Shown piece by piece: positions 1 to 8,813 of a stretch of 64,000 bases of DNA. The notes beneath the pieces are model-generated. The model ran no database searches. It worked only from the letters and a program-made list of their open reading frames with translations, and was not told the DNA's origin. Position 1 is the first letter of the stretch, and every line of letters starts with the position of its first letter. The stretch lies in NCBI GenBank assembly GCA_018266615.1, contig JAFEAB010000096.1, positions 124,001 through 188,000 on the forward strand. The letters are read 5' to 3'. Both the position numbers and the translations under genes were made by a program. Origin of the DNA: Bacteroidota bacterium (lineage in GTDB: Bacteria > Bacteroidota > Bacteroidia > Chitinophagales > Chitinophagaceae).

Positions 1-1375
1 ATGGATTGCGAAGTGTAACATTATCCAGAACCGAACCACTGAATAGGTAAACATCCTGTAAAACCACCCCAATTTTTGACCGAAGGAACCCAAGTTTATA
101 ATTATTTATGTCTTCTCCGTCAATTTTGATTTGGCCTTGTTGCACCTGGTACATCCTGTTAATTAAACTGATAATGGATGTTTTTCCACTTCCGGTATGG
201 CCCACCAGGGCTAGTGTTTCGCCGGGTTTAAGATGAAAGCTGATATTTTTTAATACCGGCAGGGCCGGATTGTAGCCGAACCAAACCTGGTTAAAACTTA
301 CTTCGCCCCGGAGGTTCGTTGGCTGGTAATTCCCTGTATCCGGAGTCACATCCGGATTATCTAATACCGCAAACACTCTTTCACTGGCAATCATCCCCAT
401 TTGCAACACATTAAATTTATCTGCAATTACCCTGAGCGGCCTGAATAATAAGTTTATGCACAAAATAAAGGCTGTAATAATACCTCCTGCCCTGGATGCC
501 ACTTCGGGGCTAACACCCAACGATTCTTTAGCAGCCCACCAAACCAACAACCCAATCGAAAAAGCAGAAACCAATTCTACCACAGGAAAGAAAACAGAAT
601 AGGCAAAAATTGCCCGGATATTAGCATTCCGGTGTTGCTTATTGATATCCCTAAATTTTTGGCCCTCCCTTTCTTCTGCAGCAAAAGCCTGAACCAGGAA
701 CATCCCGGTAATGTGTTCCTGCACAAAGGCGTTCAGGGCGGCCACGGCATTTCGTACTTTTATAAATGACTTGTTCACACTTTCTTTAAACAGGTAGGTA
801 GCAATAATCAAAATGGGAAATGGCGAAAGGCAGATGAGGGTGAGTTTTACGTCTACCCAAAACATATAACTCAGAATAGAAATAATCGAAAGGAGGTCGG
901 CAATAATGGGAATCAACCCATTACTGAAAATATCGTTAACCGATTCAATATCATTTATCGTACGGGTGGTGAGGGTACCAATAGGGGTTTTATCAAACTG
1001 AGAAAGGTTCAGACCCAAAATTTTATTGTAGGTAGATACGCGCATATCCCGAACCACATTTTGTCCCAGAGAAGCCGTGATAAAACTGAAAAAAAAACGG
1101 GCCGTAGTTTCTACCAGGAGAAGGAAAATCTGGAAAATGGTTATTTCCAATAAAAATGCACCGGGATCCGAAAAGAAATAACCGGTAGTTGATTTATTTA
1201 GTCCTACGTTGATGGATACCTGAATTAAAAACGGCCTTACAGGAGAAAGCAGGGCAAGAAATACCGCCAAAAACAGAGATAAAAAAAACTGGCTCCTGTA
1301 AGGTGCGGCAAACCGGAAAACTCTTTTCAGCAGCGCCAGATCAAAAACCCTTTTTGCCTTCCGGGGTGAACTCAT
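1..1375 (-). CDS. ABC exporter, MsbA-like, fused permease-ATPase (3' end beyond window)
   Basis: This reading frame starts at the ATG at 1375 and runs off the left edge, so only about the first 458 residues are visible. An N-terminal six-helix exporter domain is followed by the nucleotide-binding domain, with Walker A GHTGSGKTS at about residues 391-399 and the Q-loop segment VVLQDVYLFSG close to the edge. The ABC signature and Walker B would lie outside the window. Type IV half-exporters of this kind usually flip lipids or export drugs or peptides; the substrate cannot be read from the sequence. It begins 16 bases after the stop of the upstream 739-codon gene, so the two are probably cotranscribed. 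Confidence 0.9.
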   Translation of the reverse strand, partial: MSSPRKAKRVFDLALLKRVFRFAAPYRSQFFLSLFLAVFLALLSPVRPFLIQVSINVGLNKSTTGYFFSDPGAFLLEITIFQIFLLLVETTARFFFSFITASLGQNVVRDMRVSTYNKILGLNLSQFDKTPIGTLTTRTINDIESVNDIFSNGLIPIIADLLSIISILSYMFWVDVKLTLICLSPFPILIIATYLFKESVNKSFIKVRNAVAALNAFVQEHITGMFLVQAFAAEEREGQKFRDINKQHRNANIRAIFAYSVFFPVVELVSAFSIGLLVWWAAKESLGVSPEVASRAGGIITAFILCINLLFRPLRVIADKFNVLQMGMIASERVFAVLDNPDVTPDTGNYQPTNLRGEVSFNQVWFGYNPALPVLKNISFHLKPGETLALVGHTGSGKTSIISLINRMYQVQQGQIKIDGEDINNYKLGFLRSKIGVVLQDVYLFSGSVLDNVTLRNP

Positions 1376-1391
1376 ACCGCAAAGTTATGGC

Positions 1392-3611
1392 TTACTCCCC
1401 TTCGGTCTTTTTATTGTATGCTTTAATAAAAATAGCACCGAGGTTTTTATATGGTGGAATATAATCTTCCCAACTTTCCCGGATGGCGCGGCTGGGGTCG
1501 TTAGAAAATAATTTCCCCAGGGATGCCCACATGTTTTTCCAAATAATGGGCTGCCCCGATTCGATGGTTTGGTTCAGGTAATTCAGAATGGGGCGGTTAA
1601 TTTCTCCGGCCCCAATTTCTTTGGTAGAAATGATGTGTGCATCCGGATTATTTTCAATGATGTCATTCAGGTTTTTGTATCCTCCACAGGAACCAAGCAC
1701 TACTATTTTTGCATCGCCGGGCATGCGTTTAATGGTACGGGGAAGCCAATAGCTATGGCCCCGGTGAACCACTATGGATGGATGGAGGTTATTCTCTTCC
1801 AGGTATCGGTTTAGATGAATTTGAGCGCTGTCATCGAGGTTGGCATCATTATCGAGCGGGCGGTTGGCAAAAATCCAAACATTCCCTTTCAGGGAATTGA
1901 TTTCGTACCATTCTTTCTTTGGGGTGATCTTCCATTCTTTGGGAGAAAAGGAAGCGATAAAAGCGGGGAAAAATGTTTTCCCATCTTCATCGCCATACCA
2001 GAAAACCTGCTGAACCACTTTTCCATTTTCATCCCTTAATTCTTTGTTGGTAACCTCAAAAATGGATGGTATGCCCAATACGCTGGTCAGATCAATGTGG
2101 TTACTGGTATCTGCAGAAAGAAAAATAGATTTCAGTAACCCATAAATAATTTGACCCCGGGAATTACCCTGGGCAATCGCCTGCTGTTCGTTTTCGATTA
2201 CATACCCGAGAATAGAAGATTGCAACTTTTTATTATTAATGCTGCTATACGAGTCGGCTACATCTACCGCATCCTCCAGGTTTCCGGTTTCATCCAGCCG
2301 GGCTACAAAAGCTTTCATGACCAGTTCCGATTTTTCGGGCGGCATGGTTTTAAGGAAGGTATCCAGTTTATTGTAATTGGCCGCCATCTTCAAAAACTTC
2401 CTGAAAAAATCGAAATGTACGGATAGTAATAAAGAATCGCCACTGGGTTTACTCCCCATCAACTCGAGCAGCCTGCTAAAACTATGTTTATAACTGGATG
2501 TATAAATATCATTTTCACCCATCACCATCATATAATACAAGCCCTGAGCCGATAAAGGCTGAATAGCCCGCATCCGGACAGCGAGGTTGTTTTCTTCGTG
2601 CAGGTTATTGATGGGGGTGATGAAATGTTGAATTGCCTTATTCTTTAGGGTTTCTCTTAACCCATTGGGGCCAAACATCGCTACGGGCGTATCGCGCAAG
2701 GGGGGGGCCATCCTTTTAAAATATTCAATCTCCGTTTTTACCAATAGTTTATAATACCCCACACTATCGTAATTGGTATCGGAAGTGCCCACAAATCTTT
2801 TAATGCTATCGATGGTAAGTTTTCCGGAAAGCAGGTTATCTAAAAAAGGGAAATAAAACAAGGCATGGGGGGTCTGGCTCAAATCAGCCACTGCCTTTAC
2901 CAGTTTATCTGCATTCCGGTGAATGAGTTTTCCTTCAGGAGAAGAAATAGATTGTGCATAGGTATAAAGCTGAACCGGATTTGTTTTTGCGGCAATTACA
3001 ATCAGGCTGTCGGCAAAGGGTTTATCGGCAAAGGGCCGGATGGTCTGCAAAATTTTATCGGGGTTTTCCTCACAAAATTTGAGGTACACGATATCCCTCG
3101 CCTCATTAATTGCCGGATTATCTACAAAAACATCTGTAATTATTTTGGCGATTTCATAATTGGCGGAAGATATCAGCGGCACTATGCTTTCCTTTTTCGC
3201 CTGGGCCCGCATGCTCTCTTCAAATACATTTAGGAGGTCGGGGAAAACGACCGGGTTTAATTCATGCCTGCGCCATCTCAGCCTGAATTCGCGAAGCATA
3301 TTTTCAATATAGTTGAGATACCTGATTTTTTCATTATTCGTTTTAATATCCGCATTAATCTCCACCCAATCCTGCAGGGCTTTCACCCTTCTGAAAAGCG
3401 CATCATTTAACTGCAGGTTAATGGTTTCATTTTTACCAATCCGCAATTGGCTGTCTAATTTCCCATCCGCCTTATCATATAATTTCAGTTCATTATTAAT
3501 TTTATCGTGCCATAGCCTGCGTTGAATCGGTACCACAATAGTGGTATCGTCAAGTGCAAAAGCCGGCAAAGAGGCCAGAATAAATAAAATAAAAAGATAA
3601 AAAGGTTTCAT
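1392..3611 (-). CDS. Exported protein with a C-terminal caspase/CHAT-like His-Cys pair
   Basis: A 739-residue protein with a clear Sec signal peptide (MKPFYLFILFILASLPAFA). Most of the chain is predicted helical and matches no family I recognise. Near the C-terminus a hydrophobic strand leads into VVHRGHSYW (His616, His619), and about 25 residues later another leads into VVLGSCGGY (Cys642). Strand-His-Gly and strand-Cys-Gly blocks in this order are the hallmark of clan CD cysteine peptidases such as caspases, gingipains and CHAT proteins. I know of similar uncharacterised Bacteroidota proteins, but that is recall and no search was run. The coding strand has a run of eight C at 2700-2707. It sits directly upstream of the ABC exporter gene. 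Peptidase function is inference. Confidence 0.8.
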   Translation of the reverse strand: MKPFYLFILFILASLPAFALDDTTIVVPIQRRLWHDKINNELKLYDKADGKLDSQLRIGKNETINLQLNDALFRRVKALQDWVEINADIKTNNEKIRYLNYIENMLREFRLRWRRHELNPVVFPDLLNVFEESMRAQAKKESIVPLISSANYEIAKIITDVFVDNPAINEARDIVYLKFCEENPDKILQTIRPFADKPFADSLIVIAAKTNPVQLYTYAQSISSPEGKLIHRNADKLVKAVADLSQTPHALFYFPFLDNLLSGKLTIDSIKRFVGTSDTNYDSVGYYKLLVKTEIEYFKRMAPPLRDTPVAMFGPNGLRETLKNKAIQHFITPINNLHEENNLAVRMRAIQPLSAQGLYYMMVMGENDIYTSSYKHSFSRLLELMGSKPSGDSLLLSVHFDFFRKFLKMAANYNKLDTFLKTMPPEKSELVMKAFVARLDETGNLEDAVDVADSYSSINNKKLQSSILGYVIENEQQAIAQGNSRGQIIYGLLKSIFLSADTSNHIDLTSVLGIPSIFEVTNKELRDENGKVVQQVFWYGDEDGKTFFPAFIASFSPKEWKITPKKEWYEINSLKGNVWIFANRPLDNDANLDDSAQIHLNRYLEENNLHPSIVVHRGHSYWLPRTIKRMPGDAKIVVLGSCGGYKNLNDIIENNPDAHIISTKEIGAGEINRPILNYLNQTIESGQPIIWKNMWASLGKLFSNDPSRAIRESWEDYIPPYKNLGAIFIKAYNKKTEGE

Positions 3612-3759
3612 GCAGGTGGACGGGACTTTCGCCCCCTTATTGCAAGATAATAATTTTAGTTGCTGAACCTCTCATTTATTAGGTCTAACAAGGATCCGGG
3701 ATAACAATTTGATAATATTATAACGTCCGCTTAACGAATAACCGATGCGGGTTAAAGAT

Positions 3760-3767
3760 TACATTTG
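3760..3767 (+). promoter_or_regulatory. Bacteroidota -7 box (TACATTTG) for the PhoB-like gene
   Basis: This is an exact TAnnTTTG match ending 7 bases before the ATG at 3775. It implies an almost leaderless mRNA and excludes the longer in-frame start at 3745, which lies upstream of the box. Confidence 0.5.
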
Positions 3768-3774
3768 CCCCGAT

Positions 3775-4449
3775 ATGAATGAATATAAAATTCTGATTGT
3801 CGATGACGAGCCGGATATCCTTGAGATTCTGGAATTTAACCTGGCCGCCCAGGGTTACCAGGTAACCCGGGCAAATAATGGAAACGAGGCACTCGAAAAA
3901 GCAAAAAAAATACAGCCTCACCTCATTATCCTGGATGTAATGATGCCGGGAAAAACGGGTATCGAAGTATGTCATATCCTGCGAAGCAACCCGGCATTTA
4001 ATGAAACTTTAATTGTATTTCTAACGGCGCTTTCGGATGAGAATTCGGAAATCACCGGGTTGGAATCGGGATCGGATGATTACATCAGCAAACCGGTAAG
4101 CCCCCGGGTGCTGGTATCTAAAATAAATGCCCTTTTCCGCAGGGTGGTAAAAGAAGAAAAAGGATTGATTCAAACGGGGGATTTAACCATTAACCGCGAA
4201 ACGTACTCGGTTCAATACCAGCAACAGGATATTACCCTGGTTCGCAAGGAATTTGAGTTACTTTCCCTTTTGGCCGGCGCGCCCGGCAGGGTCTTTTTGC
4301 GGGATGAAATACTGATCCAAATTTGGGGTACCGATGTAATTGTTGGCAATCGTACCATCGATGTTCATATCCGGAAAATCAGGCAAAAACTGGGTATCGA
4401 TTGTATCACTACGGTAAAGGGAGTGGGGTATAAATTTGAAGTGCCCTAA
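3775..4449 (+). CDS. OmpR/PhoB-family response regulator
   Basis: A 225-residue two-domain regulator. The receiver domain has the acidic pair Asp10-Asp11, the phospho-acceptor Asp54 in ILDVMMPGK and the conserved Lys in YISKPVSP. The C-terminal winged helix carries GNRTIDVHIRKIRQKLG, typical of PhoB-like DNA-binding domains. The frame is open to 3745, but the promoter box at 3760-3767 favours the start at 3775. The likely partner kinase (5585-6682) lies downstream beyond a small gene and a repeat array. With the DUF47 and PiT genes that follow, a role in phosphate response is likely but inferred from context. Confidence 0.9.
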   Translation: MNEYKILIVDDEPDILEILEFNLAAQGYQVTRANNGNEALEKAKKIQPHLIILDVMMPGKTGIEVCHILRSNPAFNETLIVFLTALSDENSEITGLESGSDDYISKPVSPRVLVSKINALFRRVVKEEKGLIQTGDLTINRETYSVQYQQQDITLVRKEFELLSLLAGAPGRVFLRDEILIQIWGTDVIVGNRTIDVHIRKIRQKLGIDCITTVKGVGYKFEVP

Positions 4450-4939
4450 CCTTAACCTGTTTCGGGAATATTTATATTATTTGAACCATAAAAATTGCAA
4501 TGAGGGGATTTCTATTTTTTGTTTTTTTGCCATTTCTCACATTTCCCATGCGCAGGATTATAGCGGAATTTGGAGAGGAAGTTTTACATACTACCCATCC
4601 AGCTTCGAGACTGCCATTGTATTAGAAATAGCATTAAATGCCGACAGTTCGCTTAAAATTAAAAGTTACACGCTTGTTAAAGATGTCTATGAGAAAGACT
4701 CCATTATGATTTGCAAGGTGAACGTGGTGCGAAAAAAAGGTAGAAAATTAGTAATTGAAGAAATTGGCGCCTCAGTCGCCGACACCCTTGGTCTTCAAAC
4801 AATGATCCTTACTTACCAGGAAAAAGGGGGTTACGAATATTTAGAAGGCAGGTGGTACAGCAAATTAAACAGGAATTTAAGGAGTTCGGGCAGGATTTCA
4901 TTTGTGAAGATAAAAAAATATAAAGAGGGGGATAATTAA
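4436..4939 (+). CDS. Small exported protein, signal peptide apparently frameshifted at a poly-T tract
   Basis: The open frame begins at 4436 inside the 3' end of the regulator gene, but that N-terminus looks unnatural. A better start, the ATG at 4500, is in another frame and encodes MRGFLFFVF before reaching a run of seven T (4522-4528). With eight T the frames would join as MRGFLFFVFFAISHISHAQ followed by DYSGIW, an ideal signal peptide with a cleavage site. The mature part (about 125 residues) is rich in beta-strand patterns, with GIWRGSFTY and LEGRWYS suggesting a lipocalin-like barrel; its function is unknown. The indel could be an assembly error, a mutation or a slippage switch. Confidence 0.65.
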   Translation: MKCPNLNLFREYLYYLNHKNCNEGISIFCFFAISHISHAQDYSGIWRGSFTYYPSSFETAIVLEIALNADSSLKIKSYTLVKDVYEKDSIMICKVNVVRKKGRKLVIEEIGASVADTLGLQTMILTYQEKGGYEYLEGRWYSKLNRNLRSSGRISFVKIKKYKEGDN

Positions 4940-5584
4940 AATAGATCTATTTCGGCCGGGTCTCCCTTTAAAATAATATGACAGGCTACCTTAATATTTG
5001 CAGGTTGGGTAACTGGTACATGAAGTCAGGATCAGGAATCCTTGATAAAAGTAACTTCAGTTTCCGATTATCGGATTTGAAATATATTCAGGCAGTTTGC
5101 GGTCCCCACCCCGGGGGTAAAAATAGCTCGAAAAAATATTGAAGCGAAAAAATTTGACTGTTGAATTTTCAGTTTGACAATGCTCCTGTTTAGTTTGAAG
5201 TAGAGGGGAGAATTTATCATGGCCACAAATGCACGAATGAAAGAACTATAGCCACAAATGCACGAATGAAAGAACAATAGCCACGAATGCACGAATGAAA
5301 AAACAATGGCCACGAATGCACGAAGGAAATATTAGTAGCCACGAATGCACGAATGAAATATTAGTAGCCACGAATACACGAATGAAAAACAATGGCTACG
5401 AATGCACGAATGAAAAATGGAGGAATCAAATACCTGTTACCGGTTTTTAACCTTTCCTGATTGAATAATCCACTCAGCACTGAGGCGGCTCTTCCAAAAA
5501 GCATCCATTTGGGAAAAGTAAAATTGAAATATTTACCTGATAACACGGTTAAATTATTGGGGGAGGAAAAATAAAATTAATTCC
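4940..5584. other. 645-bp non-coding stretch between the regulator and kinase genes
   Basis: The stretch holds the tandem array at 5222-5419 and otherwise shows no convincing gene. The open frames on the minus strand here are by-products of the repeat. A possible kinase promoter (TCCATTTG, one mismatch to TAnnTTTG) lies near 5503-5510. Confidence 0.6.
5222..5419. repeat. Seven tandem copies of a 29-bp repeat (GCCACGAATGCACGAATGAA...)
   Basis: Copies start at 5222, 5251, 5280, 5309, 5338, 5367 and 5395. The first five are exactly 29 bp, the sixth is 28 bp and the last is cut short. The first 20 bases are nearly invariant apart from G/A and C/T changes; the final 9 vary between forms ending GAACAATA, AAACAATG and ATATTAGTA. 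Each unit holds the internal near-repeat CACGAATG-CACGAATG. A 29-bp period is not a multiple of three, which argues against coding. From memory, similar ATTCGTGCATTCGTGGC strings recur in intergenic DNA of Bacteroidota and other environmental genomes; not verified. Confidence 0.9.
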
Positions 5585-6682
5585 ATGCCAATCTCTATTC
5601 GTACCAAACAAATTACTGAACTTTATAGTAATATGCCCCTGCAAAAAAATCTTTCTCCCCAGCAACTGGCCGCGCTTACTGCCTTTGGGCTGTCGGTACC
5701 CATCTCTCTTATTTTTTTATTCTTTAAACCGGAATGGTGGGTGGTACTTATTTTGTTCGGACTGATTTTCGCTGGAAGTTATTTGTTGATCCTCATCACC
5801 CTGCAAACTTTTATTTACCGGAAAATAAAACTGATTTATAAATTAATTTATCAAACCAAGGCTACCAAACGCGAAGAATTTTATTTCAAAAATATCCTTC
5901 CTCAAAAAGGGATTGATGAGGTAAGAAAGGATGTGGAAGCCTGGGCCGAACAAAAAACGGCCGAAATAGAATTGCTTCGGCAAAACGAAAACTTCAGAAA
6001 GGAATTCTTACAAAATCTCAGCCACGAATTGAAGACTCCGATTTTTGCCATTCAGGGTTATGTAGACACACTTTTGAATGGGGCATTGCACAACAACGAA
6101 GTGAACACCCGCTTCCTTTCAAATACCTCAAAAAATGTGGACCGGCTGGTCACCCTGCTTAATAGCCTGGATGAAATATCCAAGCTCGAAACCGGAGAAC
6201 TGCCCTTAACCAAAGAAAATTTTATCATCCAGGACCTGGTAAAAGAAATTTTTGAATCCTTACAACTAAAAGCAGAAGAAAAAGAAATAAAATGCATCAT
6301 TAAAAAAGGGTGTGAACAACCCCTTACGGTTTTTGCAGATAAAGAAAAGATTCGGCAGGTATTGGTAAACCTGACGGATAATGCCATTAAATATGGCAGA
6401 CCCAACAGCTCCGTGGAAGCCGGGTTCTATAATGTAGATGGGAAGCTGGTGTTGATTGAAATCAGTGATGAAGGAGATGGCATTTCCGAGGAACACCTAC
6501 CCCGGCTATTTGAACGTTTTTACCGGCCCGATCATACCCGGAGCCGCAAAGTGGGAGGCAGCGGGCTCGGCCTGGCCATCTGTAAACACATTATTGAAGC
6601 CCATGGCCAGGCAATTCATGTGCGAAGTACCGTAAATGTGGGCTCCACATTTGGATTTTCACTTCCCGTTAAACAGGGATAA
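5585..6682 (+). CDS. PhoR-like sensor histidine kinase
   Basis: A 365-residue kinase with two N-terminal membrane helices (about residues 32-47 and 51-76) joined by only a few residues, so there is no periplasmic sensor domain. The dimerisation domain has FLQNLSHELKTP with His147. The ATPase domain shows the N box NLTDNAIKYG, G1 DEGDGI, the F box ERFYRPDHTRSR and G2 GGSGLGLAI. This minimal layout is common in PhoR-type kinases that sense through transporter/PhoU contacts. The frame also has an ATG at 5633. A small hairpin (AGGGA/TCCCT, 6675-6687) followed by ATTTT overlaps the stop codon and may end the transcript. Confidence 0.9.
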   Translation: MPISIRTKQITELYSNMPLQKNLSPQQLAALTAFGLSVPISLIFLFFKPEWWVVLILFGLIFAGSYLLILITLQTFIYRKIKLIYKLIYQTKATKREEFYFKNILPQKGIDEVRKDVEAWAEQKTAEIELLRQNENFRKEFLQNLSHELKTPIFAIQGYVDTLLNGALHNNEVNTRFLSNTSKNVDRLVTLLNSLDEISKLETGELPLTKENFIIQDLVKEIFESLQLKAEEKEIKCIIKKGCEQPLTVFADKEKIRQVLVNLTDNAIKYGRPNSSVEAGFYNVDGKLVLIEISDEGDGISEEHLPRLFERFYRPDHTRSRKVGGSGLGLAICKHIIEAHGQAIHVRSTVNVGSTFGFSLPVKQG

Positions 6683-6834
6683 TCCCTATTTTAACCTGCC
6701 TGATAGTACCCACCGGCTATCGGTTCGGATTCCATTTGAACAGCCCGGAGTTCAAACTTGCCGGCACCCCGATTATCCTGTGTTAAGAAATTATTACCAA
6801 TTTCATTTCAGGGAATAAGGGCTGCCACTCACCC

Positions 6835-6842
6835 TATTTTTG
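6835..6842 (+). promoter_or_regulatory. -7 box (TATTTTTG) for the PhoU-like gene
   Basis: An exact TAnnTTTG match 18 bases before the ATG at 6860. It lies inside the longer open frame beginning at 6758 and so supports the shorter protein. Confidence 0.45.
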
Positions 6843-6859
6843 CATCAAAATTGCACAAC

Positions 6860-7507
6860 ATGGTGATGAATTCCGTTTTAAAGTTTTTTCTGCCAAGAGA
6901 TAAAGTATTCTTCCACTTATTTGAAGCGGTGGCAGAGGAACTGGTGAAAATGGGCAACAAACTGAAGGAAGTGGTAAATGAGCCCGATTTCGAAAACCGC
7001 GGAAAGCTGATTAAGGAAATTGAGGATATGGAGCACGTTAATGATGAACTCACCCATCAAATTTTTACGGAGCTGGGAAAAAACTTCATCACCCCCTTCG
7101 ACCGGGAAGATATTCATTACCTGGCTTCCTCCCTTGATGATATTGCTGACTACATGTATGCAGCCGCAAAAAAAATCAATTTTTACCATGTAAACCCCAA
7201 TGATATTGGGATACAAAAAATGGCCGACCTTATTGCACTTGGTTGTAAGCAGGTACACAAGGCCGTTACGGAATTACGGAACATGAAAAATATCCGGCAG
7301 ATTACGGATGCACTGGTTGCCATTAACAGCATCGAAAATCAGGGTGATGATATTTTTGATATGAGTATTGAACGACTTTTTGCCACCGAACCGGATGCAA
7401 AGGAGGTAATTAAGAAAAGAGAAATTTATCAGGTACTCGAAATCGTTACAGATAAATGCGAAGACGTCGCTAACGTTATCGAATCCATCATCATTAAGTA
7501 CGCCTAA
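6860..7507 (+). CDS. DUF47 family, PhoU-like phosphate transport regulator
   Basis: A 215-residue, almost entirely helical protein beginning MVMNSVLKFFLPRDKVFFHLFE. PhoU/DUF47 proteins form three-helix bundles that bind metals through acidic clusters; here these resemble EIEDMEHVNDELTHQIF, SSLDDIADYMYAAAKK and VTDKCEDVANVIE. The family is regularly encoded next to PiT permeases and is thought to modulate their activity. The permease starts 20 bases after this stop, so the pair is probably one operon. The start at 6860 was chosen because the residues encoded upstream (6758-6859) are unlike the family and contain the promoter box. Confidence 0.9.
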   Translation: MVMNSVLKFFLPRDKVFFHLFEAVAEELVKMGNKLKEVVNEPDFENRGKLIKEIEDMEHVNDELTHQIFTELGKNFITPFDREDIHYLASSLDDIADYMYAAAKKINFYHVNPNDIGIQKMADLIALGCKQVHKAVTELRNMKNIRQITDALVAINSIENQGDDIFDMSIERLFATEPDAKEVIKKREIYQVLEIVTDKCEDVANVIESIIIKYA

Positions 7508-7527
7508 CTACCTGATCAAACCCGGAA

Positions 7528-8736
7528 ATGACATTTTTAGTTATCATCATCATCCTTGCCTTAGTTTTCGATTACATCAATGGTTTTCACGATTCGGCCA
7601 ATTCAATAGCCACGATCGTTTCAACCAAAGTGCTTACCCCGGCGCAGGCGGTAATGTGGGCTGCGGCCTTCAACTTTGCCGCATTCTTTATTTTTAAGGA
7701 TCATGGAGTAGCTAATACCATCGCCAAAACCGTAAAAACGGAGGTGATAAGCGGACACGATATGATGGTTGTAATCCTGGCCGGGTTGCTGGCCGCCATT
7801 TTCTGGAACCTGGTAACCTGGTGGTATGGTATCCCTTCTTCCTCTTCTCACACGCTTATTGGTGCCTTTTCGGGAGCGGCAGTTGCCTTTGGAGGCCTCA
7901 ATTCCATCAACCCGGATCCCATCATTAAAACCGCCCTGTTTATTTTTCTTGCACCGATTATCGGTATGTTGATTGCATTAATCATTTCCCTTTGGTTTAT
8001 TCATGCATTCAGAAAAGGGTTTGTGCCGGTACTGCTTGCGATTGTCGTTTTTATTTTGATTGGGATATTCCTGTATCATAACCTGCAACTGGATGATACA
8101 AAATTCAAAACTCACTTTCATAATTATTACCTCCGTGTAATTTTTCACTCGGCCAATTTTAAATGGATTTTGCTGGCAATGATATTGGCCATAATGGCCT
8201 GTTTCACCCTTTTCCTTCATTTCCTGAATGCACACCGGGCCAATGTATGGTTCAAAAGGCTGCAATTGGTTTCCTCTGCCGTTTTCAGTATTGGCCATGG
8301 AGGAAACGATGCCCAAAAAGTAATGGGGATTATTATGGCTGCGTTGATTGCATACGACCCTTCACATTACCAACTAAGCCACATGGTATGGTGGGTGCCA
8401 CTGGCCTGTTATACCGCCATGGGGCTGGGAACCATGAGTGGCGGTTGGAAAATTGTAAAAACGATGGGTACCAAAATTACCAAGGTTACCCCTTTTGAAG
8501 GGGTAGCAGCAGAAACAGCCGGCGCAATTACCTTGTTCCTTACCGAATCATTTAAAATCCCCGTAAGTACCACCCATACCATTACGGGTTCAATCATCGG
8601 GGTGGGAGCCACCCGCAGGATTTCGGCAGTTAGGTGGGGTGTTACCGTGAACCTGCTTTGGGCATGGATATTAACGATTCCAGTTAGCGCTGCCATCGCC
8701 GCCATTCTTTTTTATATCCTTCACTTTTTTCTTTAA
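7528..8736 (+). CDS. PiT family inorganic phosphate permease
   Basis: A 402-residue polytopic membrane protein with the two signature repeats of PiT transporters: FDYINGFHDSANSIAT near the N-terminus and FSIGHGGNDAQKVMGII in the second half, plus PSSSSHTLIGA and PVSTTHTITGSIIGVG in the paired repeats. These permeases import phosphate (as metal-phosphate) with proton or sodium coupling. A hydrophilic stretch near residues 185-215 separates the halves. It lies directly after the DUF47 gene and two genes after the PhoR-like kinase. No pstSCAB genes are in the window, so this may be the transporter tied to the two-component system. Confidence 0.93.
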   Translation: MTFLVIIIILALVFDYINGFHDSANSIATIVSTKVLTPAQAVMWAAAFNFAAFFIFKDHGVANTIAKTVKTEVISGHDMMVVILAGLLAAIFWNLVTWWYGIPSSSSHTLIGAFSGAAVAFGGLNSINPDPIIKTALFIFLAPIIGMLIALIISLWFIHAFRKGFVPVLLAIVVFILIGIFLYHNLQLDDTKFKTHFHNYYLRVIFHSANFKWILLAMILAIMACFTLFLHFLNAHRANVWFKRLQLVSSAVFSIGHGGNDAQKVMGIIMAALIAYDPSHYQLSHMVWWVPLACYTAMGLGTMSGGWKIVKTMGTKITKVTPFEGVAAETAGAITLFLTESFKIPVSTTHTITGSIIGVGATRRISAVRWGVTVNLLWAWILTIPVSAAIAAILFYILHFFL

Positions 8737-8767
8737 GGGTTTATATCCGGGCTTACCCTCTTTTTTG
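8735..8767 (+). terminator. Possible weak terminator after the phosphate permease gene
   Basis: AGGGT (8736-8740) and ACCCT (8755-8759) can pair around a 14-base loop and are followed by CTTTTTT. The stem is short and the loop long, so this is tentative. Confidence 0.3.
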
Positions 8768-8813
8768 TTTCTTTGCAATCATCTTTAGGGATTGAACTGA
8801 TTTGAAGCATCTC

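Noticed and set aside
5222-5419. CRISPR-like array
   Set aside because: The repeats are contiguous, with no unique spacers between them and no cas genes anywhere in the window. It is a simple tandem repeat.
5068-5546. Two minus-strand frames translating the repeat array
   Set aside because: They exist only because the repeat lacks stops in those frames. The encoded FIRAFVA-like repeats have no protein-like composition.
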